Below are positions 18,185 to 25,621 of a DNA stretch of 51,555 nucleotides, piece by piece. A model generated the notes under the pieces. The model was not told the DNA's origin, did not search any database, and saw nothing but the letters and a program-made list of their open reading frames with translations. Numbering within the stretch: position 1 is the first letter of the stretch; every line of letters starts with the position of its first letter. The position numbers and the translations under genes were made by a program. Source of the DNA: Bacteroidia bacterium (GTDB lineage: Bacteria > Bacteroidota > Bacteroidia > Bacteroidales > VadinHA17); contig JAPLEB010000100.1 in assembly GCA_026391555.1 (NCBI GenBank), positions 1 through 51,555 on the forward strand, given 5' to 3'.

Positions 18185-19564
18185 TCATTCTTGCTCCCGG
18201 GCATCAGGTCTGAAAATATATTTTATAGCATTAAGCCCATTAATGAAACCAACTAATTTATCATTTAATTCCTTTGCCTTTTCGGGCATCTCTTTCGATA
18301 GATCATTCGATTCGCTAATATCTTTAGAAAGATTGAAGAGTTCAATTTTATTCTCCTTCTCCATCCATGATATAATAAGTTTGAAGGAACCTTCCCTAAT
18401 GGCTGATTGTCCATTTGAATGGTGCCAAATAATATATGGCAGATTTCTTTTCACTTCCCCTTTGCCATTGTTGAATATGACATTTTTTATGCTTCCCCCA
18501 TCAACGACTTGAGGCAGCACTTCTTTATAACCTGTAATATCTGCCAGAGTTGGAAGAATGTCCATCTCAGATACAGGAACCCGGCTAACGCTATTTGCTT
18601 TTACTCCGGGACCTGCAACAACAAACGGAACCCGGATGCCTCCTTCGTAACATGATCCTTTCCCATCACGCAATGGAAAGTTTCGGGGAACTGTATATGG
18701 TCCGGTTAAAGGTTCGATTTTCGTTCCTCCATTGTCTGCAAGAAAAATAATGTAAGTATTTTTCAATAATCCAAGCTCTTCAACTTTGTCTAATAAAATT
18801 CCAATACCTGTATCCAGGTCTTCAGTCATAGCTGCAAATTCAGGAGTATGATGTTTTTGCCCGGGACTTATATTTTTATATTTATCAAGAGTACTTTGCC
18901 TGTATGTAATACCCAGATGCACTGCATAGTGTGATACCTGGAGATAAAATGGATTCCCGTTTTTCACCTGATCTTCCATAAATTTGACTGCACGGTCAGT
19001 CACACTAAAAATTAATTTTGGATCATCCAGGGCTACTGGCCATTTTATGCTGGTTCTACTACCACCGGTGGCATTGTTTGTATATCCATCACTAACGTCG
19101 TAACCCATTTCTTCAGGAGTTACCATATCAAATCTCATATCCCATTTGCCAAAATGAGCAGTTTTATATTTTGGATTTGCTGTTTTTAACATCCGGGGGA
19201 TGTCAAGTTGATCTCGATATATTTTGGGCCAGATTTCGGGATCTTTTTGCATTACGTGTCTGGCAGGATTTTGCCCGGTCAAAAGACACCTGCGTGATGG
19301 ATTAGATAAGGGTGCTGAATATCCATCTGTAAAACGCATGCCCATTTGAGCCAGCCGTTCCATATTGGGAGTTTTGTAATAGTCACTCTTTGTTCTTGGA
19401 TCATCAGGGTCACTCAGAAATGAGGTTCCAACCCAACTCTGGTCATCAGTAAAAATAACAATAAAATTTGGTGACGAGTTTTTGTCGACTGTATTTTGGC
19501 CATAAGCGCTTAATAAAGAACTCATACCAATTAATCCGTTTGTTATAAAAGGAATTTTTTTCAT
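18185..19564 (-). CDS. S1-family sulfatase, Ser-type (SNPSR)
   Basis: This is a 459-residue secreted sulfatase with a signal peptide (1-22), IVIFTDDQSWVGTS at the metal site and the maturation motif S87-N-P-S-R91 followed by RCLLTGQNPARH. The serine codon is TCT read from 19304-19306. GKWDMRF and FLADNGGT are the other conserved parts. A serine instead of cysteine means that only the radical-SAM enzyme anSME, not the oxygen-dependent FGE, can mature it. It is the first gene after a 482-base gap, so transcription of the run toward position 1 may start just upstream. Confidence 0.92.
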   Translation of the reverse strand: MKKIPFITNGLIGMSSLLSAYGQNTVDKNSSPNFIVIFTDDQSWVGTSFLSDPDDPRTKSDYYKTPNMERLAQMGMRFTDGYSAPLSNPSRRCLLTGQNPARHVMQKDPEIWPKIYRDQLDIPRMLKTANPKYKTAHFGKWDMRFDMVTPEEMGYDVSDGYTNNATGGSRTSIKWPVALDDPKLIFSVTDRAVKFMEDQVKNGNPFYLQVSHYAVHLGITYRQSTLDKYKNISPGQKHHTPEFAAMTEDLDTGIGILLDKVEELGLLKNTYIIFLADNGGTKIEPLTGPYTVPRNFPLRDGKGSCYEGGIRVPFVVAGPGVKANSVSRVPVSEMDILPTLADITGYKEVLPQVVDGGSIKNVIFNNGKGEVKRNLPYIIWHHSNGQSAIREGSFKLIISWMEKENKIELFNLSKDISESNDLSKEMPEKAKELNDKLVGFINGLNAIKYIFRPDAREQE

Positions 19565-19602
19565 CCGTACAAAATTATTTTTAATAGGTCGTATTAAGCT
19601 CG

Positions 19603-19620
19603 CCCCGGTGCATCGGGGCT
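19603..19620. repeat. GC-rich palindrome (gccccg-gtgcat-cggggc)
   Basis: The arms gccccg and cggggc pair perfectly around a 6-base loop. Related GC-rich hairpins preceded by gagcctg occur at 22541-22562 and 25540-25561. It lies about 40 bases upstream of the Ser-type sulfatase start. There is no T-run, so it is more likely a small dispersed repeat or mRNA hairpin than a terminator. Confidence 0.5.
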
Positions 19621-19621
19621 C

Positions 19622-19653
19622 GGTTCATAATATTTGTTTGTACATTAAATTAA
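19622..19653 (-). repeat. 32-base leader repeat, copy 1
   Basis: This copy matches 21582-21613 at 30 of 32 positions. In copy 2 the repeat contains the ATG and first codons of a sulfatase gene. In copy 1 the equivalent ATG opens only a 15-codon frame. It may mark a lost paralogue or a duplicated leader. Confidence 0.6.
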
Positions 19654-20046
19654 TAAAGGGCACCTCTGAAAACTATTTTTTTAAATGCCATTGTTGGAGA
19701 CAAACATATTAATTTATTTTTTAAAAACCTAATTTTATCCTTCCCTCCCCGATTTTTATTTTATTAATTATCAGATACTTACGAAATTGCATCTTTCACA
19801 GTTGGGCAGGCAGGCTTTAGGGGCAGGGGCAAACCATGTTCAACAGGACGAATGAGTGGATTTGCTGGTATGGGGTGCGGGTAGTGTACCTTTGTCTATC
19901 AGCAAGTCCATTGCGGCACAAAGGCTCCGATATTCCTGTTTACTATTTCTTTATTTGTCATTTTTTTAATACTTTAAAATATCTCTGTTTGTAATGTTCC
20001 CATTTGCCTTTTAAAGTTATCTGAATCGGACAAATTCCATTTATTT

Positions 20047-21588
20047 TTAATATTTCAAGGTACTAATTACCGGAATGACTACACTATCGCCTGTTAACTT
20101 CTGCCATTCGTAGATTTTATTTGCAAGAAAAACGATTTTATCTCTGTGTTCAGGCTGTGTAAATAAATTAGTCTTCTCATAGGGATCGCTATTAAGATCA
20201 AAAAGCTGGGAATGGTCTAAATCGCTAAGACAAAGTTTCCATCCGTCAGGCGCTATTGCTGTCCTTGTTATTGACCTTTGCGCCCTGGTGATTTCTTCTT
20301 CCGAACCTGGCTTATTTTTTTTGATTGCTACATTATCTTCAATTTTATCGTTGTTCCACTCAATAAATACGTAATCTTCTTCAGTAATTTCTCCTGAAAT
20401 AAGCGGCAAAAGACTTTTGCCCTGGAGTTTTGACTTTCTCTCTCCATTCATAAGATCAAGGATAGTAGGGATTATGTCAATCTGACTTACCTGGTTTTCT
20501 ATAATCCTCGGACTGGCTTTTATTGATGGGATCTTTATCATCAGTGGAATCCTGACAGCTTCCTGATACATAACTGATTTTGCAACCATCCGGTGTGCAC
20601 CCATCATGTCACCATGGTCGCTGGTAAATATTACAATCGTGTTTGTATCAAGGCCTAATTCCTTTAGCTTATTAAGAATGCCGCCGACACTTAAATCGAC
20701 CTGGGAAGCAAGTCCCCAGTATCTTGCAATAAGCTTCCTGAAATCATCTTCGGTTTTCCCATAAGATTTCATGGCACTTTCTCTTTTCAGCTTATAACTG
20801 AGAGGTTCGTTTTCTTCCAGTGGATCATTAAAGCTTTCAGGAATACTTACATCTTCAGGATTATACATATTGTTCAAAGGTCCTGAGAAAGGCATATGAG
20901 GCTCCAGGAAGTTGATATATAGAATAAATGGATTATTCTTATTCTGCTCCAGAAATTCGCATGCTTTTTCTTCAAGAAACTTGGGTTTACACAGTTCGAT
21001 AGGCAATTCAGACGCAAAATCACGGCTGAATTTATTATCCTTACTGTCAGGCTTATACTCTTTTTCAATAAGCCAGTGGAAATATGAACTTCGACTGTTT
21101 TTATCCTTCCCTTTACTGAAAAATTTCGAGTAGCCATCTTCCATTGATATCCAGGTTTTGAACCCTTTTTGAGGAAATACCTCATTACCGAGGTGCCATT
21201 TCCCCATATAGCCAGTGGAATATACCGGGTCATCAAGTAATCCAGGGAGACAGTTTATGCTATCAGCCAAGGGGATATTATTAGTCAGACATCCTGTTGT
21301 ATGGGGATAAAGCCCTGTCATTACACTTGATCTGGATGGAGTTGAAACCGGTTGTGTTACATAGGCATATTTAAATACAAAACTCTCTCCGGCAAGCCTG
21401 TCCAGATTAGGAGTTTTGATTATGCTGTTCCCGTATGCACCTATTGTTCCGGGTTGCTGTTCATCGGTCCATATAAACAGAAGATTGGGTTTTATTTTGC
21501 TTACAGGAAACTTCGCAGGGTAGTGGGAACACTGCCCAAGGATAAGAGAAGATATTCCGATTACATTTGCTGTTAAAGATAGGTTCAT
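20047..21588 (-). CDS. S1-family sulfatase, Ser-type (STPSR)
   Basis: This is a 513-residue sulfatase with a hydrophobic N-terminal signal (about 1-20). It has LLFIWTDEQQPGTIGAYGN at the metal site, the maturation motif S82-T-P-S-R86 (serine codon TCA at 21343-21345) and SSVMTGLYPHTTG. GKWHLGNE and FTSDHGDMMGAH are the remaining conserved parts. DEQQPGTIGAYGN and SDHGDMMGAH resemble the heparan/glucosamine- and iduronate-sulfatase-like branch. As a serine-type enzyme it needs anSME. It is separated from the next sulfatase gene by 482 bases and may have its own promoter. Confidence 0.93.
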   Translation of the reverse strand: MNLSLTANVIGISSLILGQCSHYPAKFPVSKIKPNLLFIWTDEQQPGTIGAYGNSIIKTPNLDRLAGESFVFKYAYVTQPVSTPSRSSVMTGLYPHTTGCLTNNIPLADSINCLPGLLDDPVYSTGYMGKWHLGNEVFPQKGFKTWISMEDGYSKFFSKGKDKNSRSSYFHWLIEKEYKPDSKDNKFSRDFASELPIELCKPKFLEEKACEFLEQNKNNPFILYINFLEPHMPFSGPLNNMYNPEDVSIPESFNDPLEENEPLSYKLKRESAMKSYGKTEDDFRKLIARYWGLASQVDLSVGGILNKLKELGLDTNTIVIFTSDHGDMMGAHRMVAKSVMYQEAVRIPLMIKIPSIKASPRIIENQVSQIDIIPTILDLMNGERKSKLQGKSLLPLISGEITEEDYVFIEWNNDKIEDNVAIKKNKPGSEEEITRAQRSITRTAIAPDGWKLCLSDLDHSQLFDLNSDPYEKTNLFTQPEHRDKIVFLANKIYEWQKLTGDSVVIPVISTLKY

Positions 21589-21613
21589 AATATTTGTTTA
21601 TACAATAAATTAA
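21582..21613 (-). repeat. 32-base leader repeat, copy 2
   Basis: This copy covers the first two codons and about 25 upstream bases of the Ser-type sulfatase gene. It differs from the copy at 19622-19653 at only two positions. Its conserved AT-rich stretch upstream of the ATG could be a leader or promoter element. Confidence 0.6.
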
Positions 21614-21661
21614 GAATATGAAGCAAAATTGCCATTTTGTTGTTCTCATCCATTAATTCAG

Positions 21662-22471
21662 TTAATTTATTTTATAGTGATCTTCAAGGATCATCCTGAA
21701 CCATTTTCTTGGTAAAATATGCTTTATAAATACAGCCAGTCTATTTTCAAATGATCCAATTATATATCTATGGTGCGGATTTCTACATTCAATAATTTTC
21801 ACAATTTTTTTAGCAAGCACTTCCGGTTCCCACCCATTGGCTTCATCTTTTTCAATGATTGCCAGGGTCTTTTCAAATTGTTCATGGTAAGGATCATTGA
21901 TACCTGTTGGCGCCAGAAAATTCCTGCGGTTGGCAGAGTTATTAGTATGAAAATCACCGGGGTTTATTAAAACAATTTTTATATTGGACTTTTTAACCTC
22001 CATTCTAAGCGCTTCACAGAATCCTTCGATGGCGAATTTGCTTGCTGAATAGAATGCCTGGAACGGCAAACCCATTAATCCGCCAATAGAACTGAAATTG
22101 ATTATTGTACCACCACCCTGTTTTCGCATTATGGGTAATACTTCTCTGGTAATAAGGGCCATTCCAAGAAAATTAGTATCCATCTGAAGTTTAATGTTTC
22201 TAATTGGAGAAGTCTCAATAGGGCCTCCCGTATGCATTCCGGCATTATTGATAAGGACGTCAATTCTGCCTTCCTTCTCCAGAACCTCCGAAACAGTCTT
22301 TTTTATTGAGCCAATATCAGTAAGGTCCATTTTTAGATTATGAATCAGGTCGTCTGATCCAGGCTCATTTCTTACAGTGCCGTAAACAATATGGCCTTCA
22401 TCTGACAGAAGTTTTGCTGTTTGCTTTCCGAAACCTGAAGAAACTCCTGTAATTAGTATAACTTTTTTCAT
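21662..22471 (-). CDS. Short-chain dehydrogenase/reductase, possible 3-ketosphinganine reductase
   Basis: This 269-residue SDR is of classical length. The NAD(P) motif is TGVSSGFG (8-15), followed by NNAGMH and the catalytic YSASK. A hydrophobic, basic C-terminus (FENRLAVFIKHILPRKWF) could touch the membrane. It lies 105 bases downstream of a serine palmitoyltransferase gene in the same direction. The next step after that enzyme is reduction of 3-ketosphinganine by an SDR, so this role is plausible. The alternative is a general SDR of unknown substrate. The fold is certain; the pathway role is inferred from position. Confidence 0.85.
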   Translation of the reverse strand: MKKVILITGVSSGFGKQTAKLLSDEGHIVYGTVRNEPGSDDLIHNLKMDLTDIGSIKKTVSEVLEKEGRIDVLINNAGMHTGGPIETSPIRNIKLQMDTNFLGMALITREVLPIMRKQGGGTIINFSSIGGLMGLPFQAFYSASKFAIEGFCEALRMEVKKSNIKIVLINPGDFHTNNSANRRNFLAPTGINDPYHEQFEKTLAIIEKDEANGWEPEVLAKKIVKIIECRNPHHRYIIGSFENRLAVFIKHILPRKWFRMILEDHYKIN

Positions 22472-22540
22472 ATTTTTTCACCACCAATCTCGCAAGGCGG
22501 GACTATTTATCTCATTTACATGTTTTTAAAGTCCACTTAA

Positions 22541-22562
22541 GAGCCTGTCCCGAAAAGCGGGA
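22541..22562. repeat. GC-rich hairpin downstream of the serine palmitoyltransferase gene
   Basis: The arms tcccg (22548-22552) and cggga (22558-22562) pair around a 5-base loop just after the stop codon of the minus-strand spt gene. The adjoining gagcctg is shared with the hairpin at 25540-25561. There is no T-run on the minus strand, so termination is uncertain; it may be a dispersed repeat. Confidence 0.45.
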
Positions 22563-22576
22563 GGGATTCAGGGGTA

Positions 22577-23764
22577 TTAATTCAGAATACCAAGCGATTT
22601 TGCTGCCTTTGTTATTTTTTCGATAGATATCTCTACCTGCTCTTTTGTATGCGTAGCCATAAGAGAATATCTGATCAGACAATCCTCTTTTGGAACAGCC
22701 GGTGATACCACAGGATTCACAAAAATCCCATCAGCAAGTAGTACCTGGGTAAGCTGCAAAGCTTTAATGTCATCCCGGATAAATAGAGGAATGATAGGTG
22801 ATTCGGATTTTCCTGTATCAAAGCCTGCTGATTTAAAGCCATTAAGAGCAATAGCCGTCATATCCCACAAGTGTTTGATCCTTTCAGGTTCAGTTTCCAT
22901 TATTTCAATAGAGGCAAGAACAGTTGCAACGGAAGCAGGAGTCATGCTGGCGCTGAAAATCAGAGTTCTTGAATTATGTTTTATGAAATTTATCACCTCT
23001 TTATCGGCAGCAATAAAACCTCCGAGTGATGCAAATGATTTTGAAAAAGTACCCATAATAAGATCGACTTTATCAGTCAGTCCGAAATGTGAAGCAACGC
23101 CTGATCCATTTTTTCCGATAACACCTAGGGAATGGGCATCATCAACCATTATTGAGGCGTTATATTTTTCAGCAAGCCTGACTAATTCAGGTAACTTGAT
23201 AATATCACCTTCCATCGAAAAAATGCCATCAACCACTATCATCTTAATACGATCTTTATGGCATAACTTTAGCTTACTATTTAGCGCATCCATATCGTTG
23301 TGGGCAAACTTAAGCACTTTTGAAAATGAAAGTCTGCTGCCTTCGATTATAGAAGCATGATCAAGCTCATCAAGCAGGAGGTAATCGTTACGTCCGGCAA
23401 TTATTGATACTACTCCCAGGTTTACCTGAAATCCGGTACTATAGCAAAGTGCCCCTTCTTTATTAACCAACTGTGCAAGTTTTTCTTCAAGTTTGATATG
23501 TATGTCAAGGGTCCCGTTCAGAAACCTCGAACCGGCACAACCGGTACCATACTTGTCAATTGCAGCTTTTGCAGCCTCCTTGACTTTCGGATGATTGGTA
23601 AGGCCAAGGTAGCTGTTCGACCCGAACATCAAAACCTTTTTCCCGTTAATGACTACTACAGTATCCTGTTCGGATTCTATTGCCCTGAAATATGGATAGA
23701 TGCCAGCCTGCATGGCTTTCTGAGGGGCATCATAACTTGATAATCTTTCTTTTAGTATTCTCAC
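22577..23764 (-). CDS. spt: Serine palmitoyltransferase (sphingolipid synthesis)
   Basis: This is a 395-residue fold-type-I PLP enzyme of the alpha-oxoamine synthase family. It has EALCYSTGF-like ALCYSTGFQVN, VDDAHSLGV and the PLP lysine K242 in GTFSKSFASLGGF. The N-terminus (YDAPQKAMQAGIYPYFRAIE) and MFGSNSYLGLTNHPKV closely resemble the serine palmitoyltransferase of Bacteroides, from memory, more than KBL or BioF. It condenses L-serine with palmitoyl-CoA to 3-ketosphinganine in the cytoplasm and starts Bacteroidota sphingolipid synthesis. The downstream SDR gene is a candidate for the next step. A TAnnTTTG box lies 32 bases upstream of the ATG. KBL is the main alternative. Confidence 0.88.
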   Translation of the reverse strand: MRILKERLSSYDAPQKAMQAGIYPYFRAIESEQDTVVVINGKKVLMFGSNSYLGLTNHPKVKEAAKAAIDKYGTGCAGSRFLNGTLDIHIKLEEKLAQLVNKEGALCYSTGFQVNLGVVSIIAGRNDYLLLDELDHASIIEGSRLSFSKVLKFAHNDMDALNSKLKLCHKDRIKMIVVDGIFSMEGDIIKLPELVRLAEKYNASIMVDDAHSLGVIGKNGSGVASHFGLTDKVDLIMGTFSKSFASLGGFIAADKEVINFIKHNSRTLIFSASMTPASVATVLASIEIMETEPERIKHLWDMTAIALNGFKSAGFDTGKSESPIIPLFIRDDIKALQLTQVLLADGIFVNPVVSPAVPKEDCLIRYSLMATHTKEQVEISIEKITKAAKSLGILN

Positions 23765-23795
23765 TATATATTTTTATTATTGATAGAATTGAGCT

Positions 23796-23803
23796 CAAAT
23801 TTA
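23796..23803 (-). promoter_or_regulatory. Bacteroidota-type -7 box for spt (TAAATTTG)
   Basis: The minus strand reads TAAATTTG, matching TAnnTTTG, 32 bases before the spt ATG. This gives an mRNA leader of about 25 bases. No good -33 TTTG partner is visible at the usual distance. Confidence 0.5.
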
Positions 23804-24190
23804 GGAAAAAATGATTAATACAGAGTAAAAAGCCTAAATTGAGTTAATAAATTTAATAAATACGCATATATACCTATATAATATTTATTGTTACGTGGCG
23901 TGAGTTATAAGGTCTGAGGCAAGCGGTAATAAGTTTGAAGCATTGAAAGTGCCTGAAGTTTGAAGTTCCGAAAGTACTTAAAGTTATATGATTCCTAATC
24001 CTGGCACACCGGACACCCTGGGCACTTAAAACTATATATTACCTCTGGTATCAAATTATTGTAATATTATTTGGAAAGCAATGAGATGAGATTTACTTTT
24101 ACGCCCGAAATCAATTTTTTGAATTTAATGGACGACGCCCCGGCGAATATATTAATCTAAACCTGGTATAGAAGGGTAGCCGGCACGGCC

Positions 24191-24227
24191 GTCATTTCCT
24201 CCTGTATCAGAAACACAAGGAGGTGAC
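24191..24227 (+). promoter_or_regulatory. Shine-Dalgarno-sequestering hairpin before the MgtE-like gene
   Basis: The sequence aaggagg (24217-24223) is a perfect Shine-Dalgarno motif five bases before the ATG at 24229, rare for Bacteroidota. An upstream complement pairs with it: 24191-24194 with 24224-24227, 24198-24203 with 24218-24223, and 24204-24205 with 24215-24216. That makes 12 pairs with one 3-base and one 1-base bulge and a 9-base loop. When folded, ribosome access would be blocked. This suggests translational control, possibly by magnesium or a protein. I did not find a recognisable known riboswitch class. Confidence 0.55.
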
Positions 24228-24228
24228 T

Positions 24229-25503
24229 ATGACATCACTAACAACTTTTTATTTAAGCGGAATAATCGGTAAGGAAGCATTCGGAGCCGATGGAGATGCT
24301 ATTGGTATAATTAATGATTTACTTGTTAATGCGTTGCCTTCGGGACTTAACGACCCTAACCAACAACTTGTAACCGGTGTCAGGCTCAGGATACGCAAGG
24401 AAACCAGGTTCTATTCCTTTAATAGTTTCAGGGTCGTAAAGGCAAGAGAAATAATTAATGTAACCTGTACCGGACTTACTGAACTTAACAATGAAGAAGT
24501 AGATAACGGGCTTTTGCTCGTTGAAAATATTCTTGACAAGCAGATAGTGGATATGAATGGACGCAAGCTGGTAAGGGTCAATGATGTCAGGCTTGCAACA
24601 CTACCTACCGGGACATTTGCCATTGCTGTTGATATCGGGATCGAAGGACTTTTACGAAGGATTGGGATATCTTTGCCAATAAAAAGATTTCTTTCTCTTT
24701 TTAAAATAAACATTCCCGCTAAATTCATCCTTTGGGATGATGTTCAGGCTATTGATCAATCAAATTTTAATATCCGGCTTTCAAAGAGTTATGCCAAGCT
24801 TCACACTCTGCACCCTTCCGATCTTGCTGATATACTTGAGGATATGGGTAAAAAATCGAGTATGTCGGTCTTCTCTTCCCTCGATGAAGAAAAGGCAGCT
24901 GATGTTCTCGAAGAACTCGAAACTCATACGCAGATACATATCGTTGAAAACCTGCCGGTAAATAAGGCAGCAGATGTTCTTGAAAAGATGCCGGCTGATG
25001 AGGTAGCAGATATTCTTGATGAACTTGAAGATGAAAAGGCCGAACTTCTTCTGAAAGAGATGGATACTGTATCATCACAGGAGGTAAGGGATTTGCTTGA
25101 ATACCCCGATAACTCGGTCGGAAGCCTTATGACAACCGATATATTATCTTTTAAACCCGAAATTACAGTTGAAGAGGTAATTAATGAACTCCGTATCAAA
25201 AAACCGGAATCTGTCGAGTTGTATAACCTTTTTGTAACAGAGGTAAATGATGAATTAATAGGCACGTTTAACCTGCGCGATCTTGTTGTTGCCCAACCCA
25301 AAACGTTAGTAAGCCAGATAATGAAGTCGGAACCTGTGTTTCTTTATGATAATCAGAAAGTGGATGATATAGCAGAATTAATTTCAAAATATAATCTTCT
25401 GGCAGTCCCGGTTGTAGACTCTAACAACGAGCTTCAGGGGATGGTTGTTGTTGATGATGTGGTAGAAGATCTTATAAACAAGAGAAGAACTAAGAAAAGA
25501 TAA
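24229..25503 (+). CDS. Soluble PRC-barrel/MgtE_N/CBS protein (Mg2+-sensor-like, no membrane domain)
   Basis: I chose the ATG at 24229, not the GTG at 24223, because the GTG lies inside the Shine-Dalgarno sequence. The 424-residue product has two PRC-barrel-like parts (about 5-80 and 97-175), an MgtE_N helical-repeat domain (about 185-290, with LHPSDLADILEDM) and a CBS pair (about 295-420, with VGSLMTTDILSF). It ends without transmembrane segments, so it is the cytosolic half of an MgtE-type magnesium channel without the pore. In MgtE these domains sense intracellular Mg2+ and gate the pore. Here the downstream gene encodes a separate Nramp-like transporter, which the protein may regulate. Confidence 0.88.
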   Translation: MTSLTTFYLSGIIGKEAFGADGDAIGIINDLLVNALPSGLNDPNQQLVTGVRLRIRKETRFYSFNSFRVVKAREIINVTCTGLTELNNEEVDNGLLLVENILDKQIVDMNGRKLVRVNDVRLATLPTGTFAIAVDIGIEGLLRRIGISLPIKRFLSLFKINIPAKFILWDDVQAIDQSNFNIRLSKSYAKLHTLHPSDLADILEDMGKKSSMSVFSSLDEEKAADVLEELETHTQIHIVENLPVNKAADVLEKMPADEVADILDELEDEKAELLLKEMDTVSSQEVRDLLEYPDNSVGSLMTTDILSFKPEITVEEVINELRIKKPESVELYNLFVTEVNDELIGTFNLRDLVVAQPKTLVSQIMKSEPVFLYDNQKVDDIAELISKYNLLAVPVVDSNNELQGMVVVDDVVEDLINKRRTKKR

Positions 25504-25526
25504 AGGCAAAAGGTTAACCCCAGGTT

Positions 25527-25582
25527 CCCCTCCTCGGAGAGCCTGCCCCGCTTCGGCGGGGGGTTAGGGGTGGTTTTTTTTT
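25527..25582 (+). terminator. Rho-independent terminator-like hairpin with TTCG loop
   Basis: A perfect 6-base stem (ccccgc/gcgggg, 25546-25561) closed by a TTCG tetraloop lies 23 bases after the MgtE-like stop. A run of nine T residues follows at 25574-25582. An outer cccct/aggggt pairing may extend the stem. It lies between two genes of the same direction and so may act as an attenuator or separate their transcripts. Confidence 0.6.
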
Positions 25583-25621
25583 AAGTTAAAAAGCGAAAGT
25601 AAAAAGACAAAAGTCTGCAAC

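Larger units (their letters stand above)
19565..20046 (-). other. Intergenic stretch of 482 bases with a repeat and a GC-rich palindrome
   Basis: No convincing gene is present. The part nearest the sulfatase gene carries a GC-rich palindrome (19603-19620) and a 32-base sequence (19622-19653) nearly identical to the start region of the sulfatase gene at 20047-21588. The rest has only short, broken open frames, including a plus-strand frame of about 50 codons from 19839 with no recognisable feature. It may be decayed coding DNA. Confidence 0.5.
23765..24228. other. Divergent intergenic region of 464 bases
   Basis: No gene is visible between the divergent spt and MgtE-like genes. It contains the spt promoter box, a low-complexity stretch at about 23931-23986 built from variants of a tttgaag/gaaagt unit, and near its right end the Shine-Dalgarno hairpin at 24191-24227. 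The part from 24120 to 24190 is more GC-rich than the rest and may belong to a structured leader. Confidence 0.5.

Noticed and set aside
17982-18512. A 176-codon plus-strand frame across the PhoD/sulfatase junction
   Set aside because: It overlaps two well-supported minus-strand genes and has the Ser/Leu/Phe-rich make-up of an antisense shadow.
19570-19577. CAAAATTA (TAATTTTG on the minus strand), a possible -7 box before the Ser-type sulfatase
   Set aside because: It lies only 5 bases before the ATG, leaving no leader, and has no -33 partner. It is probably chance in AT-rich DNA.
22767-23360. A 197-codon plus-strand frame opposite the serine palmitoyltransferase gene
   Set aside because: It is antisense to a clear enzyme gene, has low-complexity Ser/Ile/Leu composition and no recognisable motif. 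It is a shadow.
24223-24225. GTG start for the MgtE-like gene
   Set aside because: It overlaps the Shine-Dalgarno sequence. The ATG at 24229 has correct spacing.
24120-24228. M-box magnesium riboswitch before the MgtE-like gene
   Set aside because: The leader has a Shine-Dalgarno hairpin, but I cannot identify the conserved M-box core by eye. A covariance search would be decisive.
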